DNA from: Robbsia andropogonis
GTDB taxonomy: Bacteria; Pseudomonadota; Gammaproteobacteria; Burkholderiales; Burkholderiaceae
Assembly: GCF_000970345.1 (NCBI RefSeq)
Contig: NZ_LAQU01000004.1
Location: 62,001 to 126,000 of the forward strand
Reading direction: 5' to 3'
Length of the DNA stretch: 64,000 nt
The notes beneath the pieces were generated by a model that saw nothing but the letters and a program-made list of their open reading frames with translations, was not told the DNA's origin and did not search any database. The position numbers and the translations under genes are program-made. Below are positions 47,265-57,518 of this stretch, piece by piece (positions within the stretch are counted from its first letter, which is position 1; every line of letters begins with the position of its first letter).

Positions 47265-48302
47265 ATGCGCACCTTTTCCTTCAACCGCCCCGCGGACGCC
47301 ACGGCCGCCATCCATGCAGCCGCCCGGTCCGCCACCGCGCAGCAAGGCGCAACCGTCCGTTTTCTTGCAGGCGGAACCACGCTGATCGACCTGATGAAGC
47401 TCGACGTCGAGCAACCGCATGAACTGGTCGACCTGAATCGCCTGGGCAGCTCCGACCCGCGCTTCAACCAAGTGACGCAGCGCACCGACGGCGCCTTGGT
47501 CATCGGCGCAATGGTTCGCAATGCGGAGCTCGCCCATCATCCGATCGTTCAGCGCAGCTATCCGGTGTTGTCACAGGCGCTGCTGTCCGGCGCGTCGGCG
47601 CAATTACGCAATATGGCCAGCACCGGCGGCAATCTGCTGCAACGCACCCGATGCATGTATTTTCGAGATACGACAATGCCGTGCAATAAGCGGGTACCCG
47701 GCAGCGGCTGTGCCGCGCGCAACGGCGCAAATCGGATGATGGCAATCCTTGGCACCAGTGCGCAATGCATCGCGAGTAACCCCTCGGACATGAACGTCGC
47801 GTTGGTGGCGTTGGGTGCGACGGTCGTGATCCGGGGGCCGCAACGTGAACGCGAGGTGCCGATGGATCAATTCCATCTTCTGCCTGGGGATACACCGTCG
47901 CAGGAGACGGTGCTGCAACCCGGGGAGTTGGTGACGGCGGTGGTACTGCCGCCGCCGTTGACAGGTACGAAATCGATTTACCTGAAGCTGCGTGATCGCG
48001 CGTCCTATGAGTTCGCCTTGGCGTCCACTGCCGCGATCGTGGCATTGGATGGGGATCGGATCCGCTTCGCCCGCGTGGCAATGGGCGGTGTGGGCACAAA
48101 ACCCTGGCATGCGGTGGAAGCGGAGCGGGTGCTGAACAATGCGCCGGTAAGCGACGCAACATTCGCCGCGGCCGCCGATGCCGTGCTGGTGCATGCACAG
48201 CCGCAATCGCAGAACGGTTTCAAAGTCGAGATGGCGCGTCGCTGCTTGATACACGCGCTGAACATCGCCAGCGGCCGCGTTGCCGGCGCAGCCAGCGTAT
48301 GA
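47265..48302 (+). CDS. paoB: periplasmic aldehyde oxidoreductase, FAD/4Fe-4S subunit
   Basis: The middle subunit binds FAD and relays electrons. The 345-residue protein has the FAD motif FLAGGTTLIDLMKLDVEQP and the CO-dehydrogenase flavoprotein C-terminal domain. It carries the extra 4Fe-4S insert typical of PaoB: Cys130, Cys140 and Cys149 in RTRCMYFRDTTMPCNKRVPG and SGC. E. coli PaoB is about 318 residues. It begins 106 bases after paoA, and its stop overlaps the start of paoC (ATGA). Confidence 0.92.
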   Translation: MRTFSFNRPADATAAIHAAARSATAQQGATVRFLAGGTTLIDLMKLDVEQPHELVDLNRLGSSDPRFNQVTQRTDGALVIGAMVRNAELAHHPIVQRSYPVLSQALLSGASAQLRNMASTGGNLLQRTRCMYFRDTTMPCNKRVPGSGCAARNGANRMMAILGTSAQCIASNPSDMNVALVALGATVVIRGPQREREVPMDQFHLLPGDTPSQETVLQPGELVTAVVLPPPLTGTKSIYLKLRDRASYEFALASTAAIVALDGDRIRFARVAMGGVGTKPWHAVEAERVLNNAPVSDATFAAAADAVLVHAQPQSQNGFKVEMARRCLIHALNIASGRVAGAASV

Positions 48303-50593
48303 ACCGAGAAAGGAGCGACACAGTGAGAGATTCCTATCGCGACATGACAATGGCCGTGGGCAGCGCGATCACGCGCGTGGACGGCCCCTTGAAGTGTACA
48401 GGCCGTGCGCACTACACATCCGACCGCCGCCTTGAAGGCATGTTGATTGCCGTGCCGGTGAGCGCCACGATTGCCAAGGGCGAATTGACCGGGCTGGATA
48501 CGCGCGCGGCAGCGGCCATGCCCGGCGTGCGCGCGATCCTGACGCACGAGAACATCGGAGGCTTTCATCGCGTCGACAAGAAGACCGGTGTCAAGATCGA
48601 TGAAACGCGACCGCCGCTCGATGACACAACCATCCGCTACTACGGTCAATACATCGCGTTGGTGGTGGCCGATACATTCGAAGAAGCCAGCGCCGCCGCG
48701 TCGGCCGTGCATGCCACGTACCAAACGGCAGGCCAGCCGAACGTCGCCATGCGGATGACTCCCGACGAGCAGCCGAAGGTCGGTAGCGAACGCGGCGATG
48801 TAGACGGCGCATTCGACCGCGCCGACGTGAAGATCGACTCCACCTATACCACGCCGATCGAAACGCATAACCCGATCGAACTGCATGCCAGCGTGGCGGT
48901 CTTCGATGGCAGCCATTACACGCTGTATGAGTCGACGCAGGCGATTGTCAATCATCAGGGCGTGATGGCGCAGATTCTTGGCGTGCCGAAAGATCATATC
49001 CGCATCATCACCGAGTACCTGGGCGGTGGTTTCGGCGGCAAGCTATGGCCATGGACGCATACGATCCTTGCCGCTGGTGCCGCACGCCAGTTGCGCCGCC
49101 CGATCAAGCTCGTTGTCAGTCGCAAGATGATGTTCGAAACGGTCGGGCATCGGCCGAACACCCAGCAGCGGATGCGGCTTAGCGCAACGCAGGATGGGCG
49201 TTTGACATCATTGCAGCAGGACTATATCTGCCATGCTCCGGCGCTCGACAAGCGTACCGAGAACTGCGGTGAAGCCACGCCGTATCTCTATTCCACGCCG
49301 AACCTGCGCGTGACCGGTGCCACCGCCCGGCGCGATATCGCGCCCGATACGTCGATGCGGGGGCCGGGTGCGGTGCCCGGCCTGTTCGCCGTCGAGTCGG
49401 CAATGGATGAACTCGCGCTGGCGCTGAACATGGACCCGGTTGCGTTGCGGCTCAAGAATGAGCCCACCCACGATGAAAGTCTCGGCGTGCCATTCTCGTC
49501 GCGACATCTGGTGGAATGCCTGCAACGCGGCGCGGATAAGTTTGGCTGGGAGAAGCGCGATCCGGCCATCGGATCGATGCGCGGGTCAGCCGCACCCAAC
49601 CCGATCACGGGCGTGGCAGGTGACGAGATCCTAGGCTGGGGTGTGGCGTCGTGCTCATGGATGGCGATGCGCGTGCCGGCGCAGGCGGCAGTCGCCTTCC
49701 GTGCCGACGGCACATTGCGCGTGTCCAGCGGTACGCAGGACATCGGCACCGGTACCTACACGGTGCTCGCACAGATGGCCGCGCAGCAGGCGGGGGTTCC
49801 GCTATCCCAAGTAGTGGTGGCCATCGGTGATACGCAGTTGCCATCAGGTCCGTTATCGGGTGGATCGATGGCAACCGCATCGCTGGTGCCAGCGGTCTCG
49901 CTCGCGGCACGCGACGCGGTGCGACAGTTGCTGCAGGTAGCGGGCAAGGCCGCCGGGACACCGTTTGCCGGCAAGACGCCCGCCGATCTGGGCTTCGGCG
50001 AGGGGCGCGTGCATCTGCGCGGGCAACCGGCTGCGGCGGGCATGCCCTTCGCGCAGGTGCTGCGCGCGGCACAATTGGATGGCGTGCGAGGCGAAGGCAA
50101 ATCGGGCGCCAGTGCCAGCGACCCCGGCGCGAAACAGGTATCCATCCGTTCTTACGGGGCGCACTTCGTGGAAGTGGGCTGGCAACCGGAAATCGCGCGA
50201 CTCCGCGTGCGGCGCGTGGTCACCGTGATCGATGGTGGCAAGGTCATCAATCCCAAGACGGGTGCGAACCAGATCGAAGGCGCGATCATGATGGGCGTGG
50301 GCATGGCGATGTTCGAGCGTACCGAATACGACGAACGCAGTGGCGCGCCGATCAACAGCAATCTTGCCGACTACATCGTCGCCAGTAATGCCGATACGCC
50401 AGATATCGATGTGACCTTTCTCGATTATCCGGATACCGCGCTGAACGAACTCGGCGCGCGCGGTATCGGGGAGATCGGTCTTGCCGGCTTTGCCGCGGCG
50501 GTGACCGCAGCCGTGCATCACGCCACCGGCGTACGCGTGCGGGATTTGCCCGTGCATGTTGAAACACTGCTGGGGTCGACCGTGACCGCTTAG
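48299..50593 (+). CDS. paoC: periplasmic aldehyde oxidoreductase, molybdopterin subunit
   Basis: This 764-residue catalytic subunit binds molybdopterin cytosine dinucleotide and oxidises aldehydes. Both halves of the xanthine-oxidase-type large subunit are present, with the cofactor-binding GGGFGGK region, the SGTQDIGTGTYTVLAQMAAQ segment, and the active-site Glu725 in ARGIGEIG, 39 residues from the end as in E. coli PaoC Glu692. It overlaps paoB by four bases. No paoD-type cofactor-insertion chaperone follows, so another copy must exist or be supplied elsewhere. Confidence 0.93.
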   Translation: MNRERSDTVRDSYRDMTMAVGSAITRVDGPLKCTGRAHYTSDRRLEGMLIAVPVSATIAKGELTGLDTRAAAAMPGVRAILTHENIGGFHRVDKKTGVKIDETRPPLDDTTIRYYGQYIALVVADTFEEASAAASAVHATYQTAGQPNVAMRMTPDEQPKVGSERGDVDGAFDRADVKIDSTYTTPIETHNPIELHASVAVFDGSHYTLYESTQAIVNHQGVMAQILGVPKDHIRIITEYLGGGFGGKLWPWTHTILAAGAARQLRRPIKLVVSRKMMFETVGHRPNTQQRMRLSATQDGRLTSLQQDYICHAPALDKRTENCGEATPYLYSTPNLRVTGATARRDIAPDTSMRGPGAVPGLFAVESAMDELALALNMDPVALRLKNEPTHDESLGVPFSSRHLVECLQRGADKFGWEKRDPAIGSMRGSAAPNPITGVAGDEILGWGVASCSWMAMRVPAQAAVAFRADGTLRVSSGTQDIGTGTYTVLAQMAAQQAGVPLSQVVVAIGDTQLPSGPLSGGSMATASLVPAVSLAARDAVRQLLQVAGKAAGTPFAGKTPADLGFGEGRVHLRGQPAAAGMPFAQVLRAAQLDGVRGEGKSGASASDPGAKQVSIRSYGAHFVEVGWQPEIARLRVRRVVTVIDGGKVINPKTGANQIEGAIMMGVGMAMFERTEYDERSGAPINSNLADYIVASNADTPDIDVTFLDYPDTALNELGARGIGEIGLAGFAAAVTAAVHHATGVRVRDLPVHVETLLGSTVTA

Positions 50594-50834
50594 CATGGCG
50601 GCAAGGCAAGCGTATGAACAGCGGCTTGTGCAGCGGCGCAGGCCGTGGTGCTTTTGGGGATGGCATTCTGGCTCTGGCGGTAGGCGGGAATGTTGTTGGC
50701 CCATGCGGAGGCATGCGGTTCCAGGGCGATGGTAGGCTCGCTGGAGCCGAGCCACCCTTTTTGCCGTTACGTGTTACCTTGCGGCTATCGTCGGCACCTG
50801 CCGGGCGCCGCCCTCTTCCGCATCGATATCATCC

Positions 50835-52538
50835 GTGTCCTCCTCCCCAACGCACGCCGCTTCTTCCGATTTCGCAGCCACGGGCGACGATATGCCGCCG
50901 ATGCACGTCAGCACGTCGTCTATCGCAAAAGCGATTACAGACGCGCAAGCGCACGCACAGGCAGGTCGCCTCGACGAAGCGCGGCGTCTATTGCGCGATG
51001 TCATTATGCAATCGCCGGAACACGTCGACGCGTTATCCGGCCTGGCGTATCTCACAATGCGTCGCGGGCACGACATCGACGCCTTCACCGAAGCGGCACG
51101 ATGGTTCGACCGGGCGCTTGCGGCGCAATCAGCGCGGCCAGGTATTTCGGGAACGCAGGAGCGCATCGGGCTGCTGCGAGACGCGGCGTTCACGCACCAG
51201 CATGCGGGGAATCTGATCCAAAGCCGCACCTTGCTGGTCGAACTGCTCACCCTCGCGCCAACGCCGGAAAACCTGCTCGCCCTGGCGATGGGCCATATTG
51301 CACTACAAGAGCTGGACGCCGCGCAATCATTGCTTGAACGCGCGATTCGCGCGCAGCCGAACGCCTGGGAGTTGCATTACAACAAGGGAAGGTTGCTCGG
51401 CATGCGCGGCCGTTATGACGATGAAATAGCCGCTTATCGCCACGCACTGCGACTCGCACCGAACGCGGTACCGGTACATGTGAACCTAGGCGTTGCCCTG
51501 CGGGATCTCCATCGTTTCGATGATGCAATGCAGGCATTCAAGCGCGCCGCGCAACTGGACCCATCGAGTGCGGCAGCACGCACCAATCGGGCGCAGACCA
51601 ACCTGATGCGTGGCGAATTCGAACACGGCTGGCGTGAATATGAATGGCGTTGGCGCGAAGGACCGCCAACGCGGCCCGCATTTGCCGATGATCGTAATCA
51701 ATGGGATGGCAAAGCGGCTTTGGCAGGCAAGACAATCCTGCTGTTCGCGGAACAGGGTTTTGGCGACACGATGCAGTTCGCCCGGCTGGCCCTGGATGTT
51801 GCCCACCGGAAACCCGCCCGGATCGTGATGCGCGTGCAAGCCGCACTGGCATCGCTTTTCCTGCAATCCCCTCGATTCGCCGATGCGGGGATCGAAATTC
51901 TGTCCGATGACGCACCGGTGCCCCTCTTCGATGTCCAGGCCGCGTTGATGAGTCTGCCGCATCTGCTGAACCTGCGCGTGCAGACCATTCCGGCGCCGAT
52001 ACCGTATCTGTCGGTGCCGGCAGCGTCGGCAGCGGGCCTGTCCACCAAGATCACCGCGCCCACGACGACGCACCGCAAGCGTATCGGTCTGGTCTGGCGC
52101 GGTAATCCGCACCACGTCAACGACGCCAATCGATCGACGACGCTAGCACAGTGGGAAGCGATGCTGCGGGCCACACATACGGGTATCGAATGGACTGCCT
52201 TGCATGATCGCGTTCCTGATGTTGAGCAGCCGTTGCTACAACGGCTTCATGAAGCAGACGTTCTACGCGATGTCCGCCCTGCATTGACGTCGTTTGCGGA
52301 CACGGCGCGAGAAATCGCGGAGCTCGATCTGGTGATCAGCGTGGACAGTGCCGTGGCCCATCTTGCCGGCGCCATGGGAAAGCCGGTATGGGTTGTCCTG
52401 CCGTTCACACCGGACTATCGCTGGCTACTGGATCGTGCCGATACACCCTGGTATCCACAAGCGCGCCTCTTCCGGCAGACACATCGCGGCGAATGGGTGC
52501 CAGTCTTCGAAGAGATAGAACGCGCGCTTGCAAGCTAG
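50835..52538 (+). CDS. TPR protein with glycosyltransferase-like C-terminus
   Basis: The 567-residue protein has TPR repeats (about residues 30-270, for example ALAMGHIALQELDAAQSLLE and LHRFDDAMQAFKRAAQLDPS) and a C-terminal GT-B-like domain (about 290-560) with KRIGLVWRGN, DLVISVDSAVAHLAGAMGKP and WLLDRADTPWYPQ, the pattern of GT9/heptosyltransferase-like and SPINDLY-related proteins. Similar proteins are common in Burkholderiales and may glycosylate proteins or surface glycans. It starts with GTG. Its relation to the preceding pao operon seems incidental. Confidence 0.78.
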   Translation: MSSSPTHAASSDFAATGDDMPPMHVSTSSIAKAITDAQAHAQAGRLDEARRLLRDVIMQSPEHVDALSGLAYLTMRRGHDIDAFTEAARWFDRALAAQSARPGISGTQERIGLLRDAAFTHQHAGNLIQSRTLLVELLTLAPTPENLLALAMGHIALQELDAAQSLLERAIRAQPNAWELHYNKGRLLGMRGRYDDEIAAYRHALRLAPNAVPVHVNLGVALRDLHRFDDAMQAFKRAAQLDPSSAAARTNRAQTNLMRGEFEHGWREYEWRWREGPPTRPAFADDRNQWDGKAALAGKTILLFAEQGFGDTMQFARLALDVAHRKPARIVMRVQAALASLFLQSPRFADAGIEILSDDAPVPLFDVQAALMSLPHLLNLRVQTIPAPIPYLSVPAASAAGLSTKITAPTTTHRKRIGLVWRGNPHHVNDANRSTTLAQWEAMLRATHTGIEWTALHDRVPDVEQPLLQRLHEADVLRDVRPALTSFADTAREIAELDLVISVDSAVAHLAGAMGKPVWVVLPFTPDYRWLLDRADTPWYPQARLFRQTHRGEWVPVFEEIERALAS

Positions 52539-53000
52539 CGGCTTGAGTACGTCGCCATGCCTTTTTGGCACATGCCCTGACCTCTCGCCCGCCATCGATA
52601 ATTGCCGCGGCTAAAAATGCACGCTATCCGGCAGCGGTGGTGAATCCGTGGCATCGGTAGCCGACGGACAACGGCAGTTTGCCAAGCCGATCTGGGCAAG
52701 AGTCCAAGGAGTGAATTGCATTCCGAGGACCAGATCTTCGCCCCAATGCTGGCAGTTCGCTCTGTTACATCCCGCCAATGCTGGTACGCCACGAATTATC
52801 TTAATACGTGTCCCATATCGTAAATACCTATCGGTATCACCTCTGTCGACACGTCTGTCAACATCGAAATTCTTACAAATACTTTGGTACAATCATCTCG
52901 AAAATCAGCACTTCTTAGAAGTATTTCTTACTTCCAAAGGGATTTTCTGACAGTCAATCCCGTAAATCTTGCAGGATGTCGATCCATTCGGTGATGCAGC
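52539..53000. other. intergenic region ahead of vgrG
   Basis: These 460 bases shift from GC-rich to AT-rich at about 52790, where the type VI module begins. The region 52860-52900 holds TACAAT-like -10 sequences. No gene was recognised. Confidence 0.4.
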
Positions 53001-55763
53001 ATGAACCTATCTGAGATAATTAGTGCGATTCAGTCGTCGTCACTGACGCAAATCAACAGTCCTATCAAGCTCCGTTGGGGTAGCCAGAATAAAGCCCTCG
53101 GACAGGCCCTGTTGCCTCAGCGGATTGATATTCGGGAAGGGATGTTTACGGGTATCGAGGGGCACATCACCTGCCTGGCCACGCGATCCGACCTGCCCCT
53201 GAATTCCTTCATCGGCATGCCTATTTCGGTGCAGCTCGTGACGGATCTCGGGAATCTGCATTCCATTAATGCGATCGTTACGGATGTCCGCTCGGGCGAG
53301 TCGGATGGATCGTTGGCCAGCTACCAGGTCACGGTTCGCGATGCCCTGTCCATCATGGACGGCCGAGTCAATACCCGAGTATTTCGCGCCAAGAGCGTTC
53401 CGGAAATCCTGGGGGTGCTGTTTAGCGAGTGGCGCTCGCGGAGCACGACCATCGCGTCGGCGTTCGACTTCGACCTATCGGGCCTGAGCTCCGACAACCA
53501 CCCAAAACGAGAGTGCACGCAGCAGCTTAACGAGTCCGACAGGCATTTCGTGGAGCGCTTGTGTCGGCGTGAGGGGATCAGTTGGTACATCGCCGCTGGA
53601 GCGCGCGATCAAGGCACGGCAAACGCATCAACAGGCAGTTCTCCAGTACACACGCTGGTGCTGTTTGATTCGAACGCAACGCTGAAACAAGGGAGCGTCG
53701 CGGAAGTGCGTTATCACCGCAACGCGGCAACGGAAGAGCGAGACGCGATCACGCAATTCTCGCTGTCTCAAAAATTGATCCCCGCGGCCGTGGACAACGG
53801 CTCGTGGTGCGGTAAGGATGTCCGCATGTCGCGCGTTGAGCGCCCAACGACCATCGATCAGGGTACGACCGGAAATGACCTGGCTAAATTGCTCACCAAT
53901 AGACTGTGGGATGTCCCCCACGCCGGGGACAGCAATGCGCATTTGACTCGTATGACCGACGCACGCATTGCCGCGCTCGAATTCGAGTCCATGCTCGCAT
54001 CGGGTACTAGTAGCGTGCGAGACCTGACTGTTGGCACCTGGTTCAAGATGGTCGGACATCCCGATCTGACATCGCTGGATGCCAAGAAGAAGCTGTTCGT
54101 GGTCGTCTCCGTGCACCACAAGGGCGAGAATAATCTGCCGAAGGAACTGAACGAAAAAGCCCAGGCATTGTTCAAGGCAACCGGCTGGGCATCCCCGTTG
54201 GGAGGTGACTCAGGGGCGAAATCCTCCACCCGTGTCAGTTCCACACAGTCCGTTGAAACGAGATATGAAAATCATTTCACGGCAGTGCAACTCGACGTTC
54301 CAATTCGGCCCAGCTTCATACCCGAGGTGCACCTGCCACGGGTCTACCCACTTACTGCCATCGTTGTCGGCCCTGAAGGGGAGGAAGTGCATACCGATGC
54401 GCTAGGAAGAATCAAGGTACAACTTCAAGGACTGGATTCGGCAGACCACGAGCACGCCAGCGGCGCCGGTACCAGTGGCACCGACATCGACAGCGCCTGG
54501 GTGCGTGCTAGCGGGGCGTTGGCGGGGGATCGCTTTGGGAATACGCCGCTTTATCGGGTTGGCACGGAGGTGGTTATCGATTTCCTGAACGGCGATCCGG
54601 ATAAGATGTTTATTGCTGGTGTCATGGCGAACGGCAGAAACGCGCCTGCCGCGTTTAGTCATGTTGGATCGCTGCCCGGCAATCGGTATGTTTCCGGGAC
54701 GAAGACCAAGGAAATCAGTGGGCAACGATATAACCAATTGCGGTTTGACGATACGCCCGAGCAGATCAGCACGCAGTTGGCCAGCGAGCACGCCCATACG
54801 CAGTTGAATATGGGTTATTTGACGCACCCTCGGACCGACGGTGCGGGTGATGCGCGAGGGGAAGGCGCAGAGTTGCGAACGGACGCGGCTGCCGCCATTC
54901 GCGCGGCGAACGGGGTATTGATTTCGACGCATGCCCGCGCGCAAGCCAATGGGACGCACCTTGATCGCACAGAGCTTATTGAGTTAATGACCCTCACAGC
55001 GAATCTGGCAAAACAACTCAGTAGCTACGCGGCGCAACACGGCGGTGCGGCCCACGACTTATCGGGACAGGATGCCTTGGTGAAGTCTGTCTCGGAATGG
55101 GACAGCGCAAGCACCGCCTCTGGTAATGCCGTGCTTGCGACCGACTCGCTGGATGGGACCGTACACGCGACACCCAAATCGCACGCCGTACACGCCGGTG
55201 AAAACATCGACCATGTCGCGCAGGCGAACTTTCAAGTGACAAGTGGTCAGTCGCTCAACATGGTGGCCGGCAAGGGAGCAAGTGTCTTTGCTAATTCCGG
55301 TGGCGTAAAAGCAATAGCGAATCAGGGGCCGGTTACGATCCAGGCGCAATCCGACACGCTCGAAGTCGCCTCTGAGAAAGCATTGCGAATCGCCAGCAAC
55401 AGCGATGAAATCACGGTAAGCGGCAAAACGATCAAGCTGATCGCGGATGATGGGTCCTACATCATCATCGGCGACGGTGTGACAATCGGCACAAAGATGG
55501 GCGTGATCGTGAAGGCCTCCGAGCATAGCTTCGAAGGCCCGACACATTTATCGCGCGAAATGAATCAGTGGTCGAGCGCTGGATATGACCAGCGTGTCCG
55601 CATGATGATGCGCGATGGCTCACCCGCAGCTAACCAGAAGTACGAAATTCGACGCACTGATGGTGCGGTTATATCAGGAGTTACGGACGGCGGAGGTTGG
55701 GCTCAGATTCAAAAGGGCGTAAAAATGGAAGGCGCAAGTATCGTGTGGAAAGGCAAAGCGTAG
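53001..55763 (+). CDS. vgrG: type VI secretion spike protein VgrG
   Basis: VgrG trimers form the tip of the type VI secretion needle and carry effectors. The 920-residue protein has the gp27-like N-terminus (RIDIREGMFTGIEGHITCLA, SDRHFVERLCRREGISWYIA), the gp5-like OB domain (ALGRIKVQLQGLD, GTEVVIDFLNGDPDKMFIAG), and a DUF2345-type beta-helix (about 630-830). The last ~90 residues (MMRDGSPAANQKYEIRRTDG and GVTDGGGWAQIQKG) form a small beta domain resembling transthyretin-like effector-docking extensions. The next gene is a lipase effector 122 bases on. No other type VI genes are in the window, so it is an orphan vgrG island. Confidence 0.95.
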   Translation: MNLSEIISAIQSSSLTQINSPIKLRWGSQNKALGQALLPQRIDIREGMFTGIEGHITCLATRSDLPLNSFIGMPISVQLVTDLGNLHSINAIVTDVRSGESDGSLASYQVTVRDALSIMDGRVNTRVFRAKSVPEILGVLFSEWRSRSTTIASAFDFDLSGLSSDNHPKRECTQQLNESDRHFVERLCRREGISWYIAAGARDQGTANASTGSSPVHTLVLFDSNATLKQGSVAEVRYHRNAATEERDAITQFSLSQKLIPAAVDNGSWCGKDVRMSRVERPTTIDQGTTGNDLAKLLTNRLWDVPHAGDSNAHLTRMTDARIAALEFESMLASGTSSVRDLTVGTWFKMVGHPDLTSLDAKKKLFVVVSVHHKGENNLPKELNEKAQALFKATGWASPLGGDSGAKSSTRVSSTQSVETRYENHFTAVQLDVPIRPSFIPEVHLPRVYPLTAIVVGPEGEEVHTDALGRIKVQLQGLDSADHEHASGAGTSGTDIDSAWVRASGALAGDRFGNTPLYRVGTEVVIDFLNGDPDKMFIAGVMANGRNAPAAFSHVGSLPGNRYVSGTKTKEISGQRYNQLRFDDTPEQISTQLASEHAHTQLNMGYLTHPRTDGAGDARGEGAELRTDAAAAIRAANGVLISTHARAQANGTHLDRTELIELMTLTANLAKQLSSYAAQHGGAAHDLSGQDALVKSVSEWDSASTASGNAVLATDSLDGTVHATPKSHAVHAGENIDHVAQANFQVTSGQSLNMVAGKGASVFANSGGVKAIANQGPVTIQAQSDTLEVASEKALRIASNSDEITVSGKTIKLIADDGSYIIIGDGVTIGTKMGVIVKASEHSFEGPTHLSREMNQWSSAGYDQRVRMMMRDGSPAANQKYEIRRTDGAVISGVTDGGGWAQIQKGVKMEGASIVWKGKA

Positions 55764-55885
55764 TCCCTTTCCATTCAAAATTATCGAGTGAGCATCGAAT
55801 CCGGTCAGCATTTATATGAGCGATAGCCGAACATCGGTGCGCATAGATGTGCGATAGGCAACTTTCTTAGACTAATACTAAAAGC

Positions 55886-57505
55886 ATGACTGATACCACG
55901 ACAAATCCACTACAGTCGCAGCATGTGAGCAACGGTGACGTCGAAGCGAAGTTCAGTTTGACACCTGCCTCGGACACAAAAGGCTACCATTTCTATATAC
56001 CCCCCGATCATGTCGTACCGGTGATCTTCGTCCCAGGAATCATGGGTTCGAATTTGGTAAACATCAATAACCGCGACGAAAAAGTCTGGCCAGCGTACAG
56101 CGGACTATCGCTCGCCGCAAAGTGGGCTTTCCGGGGCGCAGACACAAGGCAAATCAAACTATCCTCGAATGTCACGGATTTAGATCACACAGGTCCATGG
56201 TACGGGGTAAGCAAAACAGTCCATAACGAAGCAGAGGGGCTCAAACGCGGCCAAGGGACAACCTCGAAAGAATTCTACGGAAACTTCTGTGTTTGGCTGG
56301 ACAACCAGCTTAATAGTACAACTGATGAACACAGCGAAAATGCCAGTCCTTGGGCTCGGTATTGCTATACTCCAAAGTCAGGTGAGCCGTGGCATGCACA
56401 AAAAGCTTTCGCCCCGTTCAGCCTAATTGATGCGAGGAAGATTTGGTCAAAGTTTCTATGCCCAGTGTACGTTCAAGGGTATAACTGGACGTTAAGTAAT
56501 GCGGTAAATGGGCAAAGGCTAGCCGATCGAATTAAGAGCATCATTGAAGAGTGCCAAAATATGCCGCACAAACCAAAGTGCGATAAGGTTATTCTTGTGA
56601 GTCACTCCATGGGCGGCTTGGTGACTCGGTCAGCGATCGCGAGCGGTAGTAATCTTGGAAACGCCGCATCTTTAGTAGCTGGTATAGTGCACGGCGTGCA
56701 ACCTGCAACGGGGGCTGCGGCAGCCTATCATCATTGCATAGTCGGTTACGGTAGCGGTGCTACTGCAAACGTGCTCGGGTCTTCGGGCGATCGTGTTTCA
56801 GCCGTGTTCGCAAACGGTCCTGGTGCAATGGAGCTATTACCGAATGCTCTTTATAGGGTGGGTGGTGAAAAGGCTTGGCTGAAGGCTGAAATAAATGGTC
56901 GTAAAGTGTCTGGTTTAGCGCTACCGGTTGATGATCCATATAGCGAGATTTATGCAGTTAAAGATAAATGGTATGGGCTCATGCCAGTAAGTTACATAGA
57001 CCCGGCAAAACTGCTTCCCGACGACACCGAACGTTGGAAATCGTATGTAAATAACCTCATGAAAGCAATGCAGTTTCACGAAACGCTTGCAAATCAATAT
57101 CATCCGGTGACTTACGTTTCATATGGTGCTGACCCGGCGATGAGGACATGGAATACAATTACATGGCAGGGAAAATATAACTGGCTTGGAGATCCAATAA
57201 AAGATGCGGAAATTGTTTCAGCGAACCGTTCCGGATCACCTGGTAGCAGCGTTTCGATTGACGCGAAGAAAGGTTTAGGAGGCGTAACGTTCAAAATCCC
57301 CGAAGCCGAAGATTTGCCGGCATCAGAAATAGGTGATGGCACAGTTCCCGCGTGCTCTGGAGAGGCTCCATTTAAGAATGGTGGGAGCAATATCAAGCAA
57401 AGCTTTCGAATGCCTGGATTTGATCATCAAGGGTCCTACGATAATGACGATGTAAGATGGTCTACTCTTTACGCTATCGGTAAAATCTTATCGACAATGG
57501 AATGA
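55886..57505 (+). CDS. PGAP1-like lipase, probable type VI effector (Tle-type)
   Basis: This 539-residue alpha/beta hydrolase is the likely cargo of the preceding VgrG. The oxyanion region VPGIMGSNLV (50-59), the nucleophile elbow VSHSMGG with Ser241, Asp484 in EIGDGTVP and His514 in FDHQGSYDN form a complete triad. Membrane phospholipids of rival cells are the expected substrate, as for Tle4-class effectors. No signal peptide is present, fitting export through VgrG. It is followed 13 bases later by a secreted Tli4-like protein, the usual effector-immunity order. GC content is well below that of flanking DNA. Confidence 0.85.
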   Translation: MTDTTTNPLQSQHVSNGDVEAKFSLTPASDTKGYHFYIPPDHVVPVIFVPGIMGSNLVNINNRDEKVWPAYSGLSLAAKWAFRGADTRQIKLSSNVTDLDHTGPWYGVSKTVHNEAEGLKRGQGTTSKEFYGNFCVWLDNQLNSTTDEHSENASPWARYCYTPKSGEPWHAQKAFAPFSLIDARKIWSKFLCPVYVQGYNWTLSNAVNGQRLADRIKSIIEECQNMPHKPKCDKVILVSHSMGGLVTRSAIASGSNLGNAASLVAGIVHGVQPATGAAAAYHHCIVGYGSGATANVLGSSGDRVSAVFANGPGAMELLPNALYRVGGEKAWLKAEINGRKVSGLALPVDDPYSEIYAVKDKWYGLMPVSYIDPAKLLPDDTERWKSYVNNLMKAMQFHETLANQYHPVTYVSYGADPAMRTWNTITWQGKYNWLGDPIKDAEIVSANRSGSPGSSVSIDAKKGLGGVTFKIPEAEDLPASEIGDGTVPACSGEAPFKNGGSNIKQSFRMPGFDHQGSYDNDDVRWSTLYAIGKILSTME

Positions 57506-57518
57506 CCGGACGGGCTAG

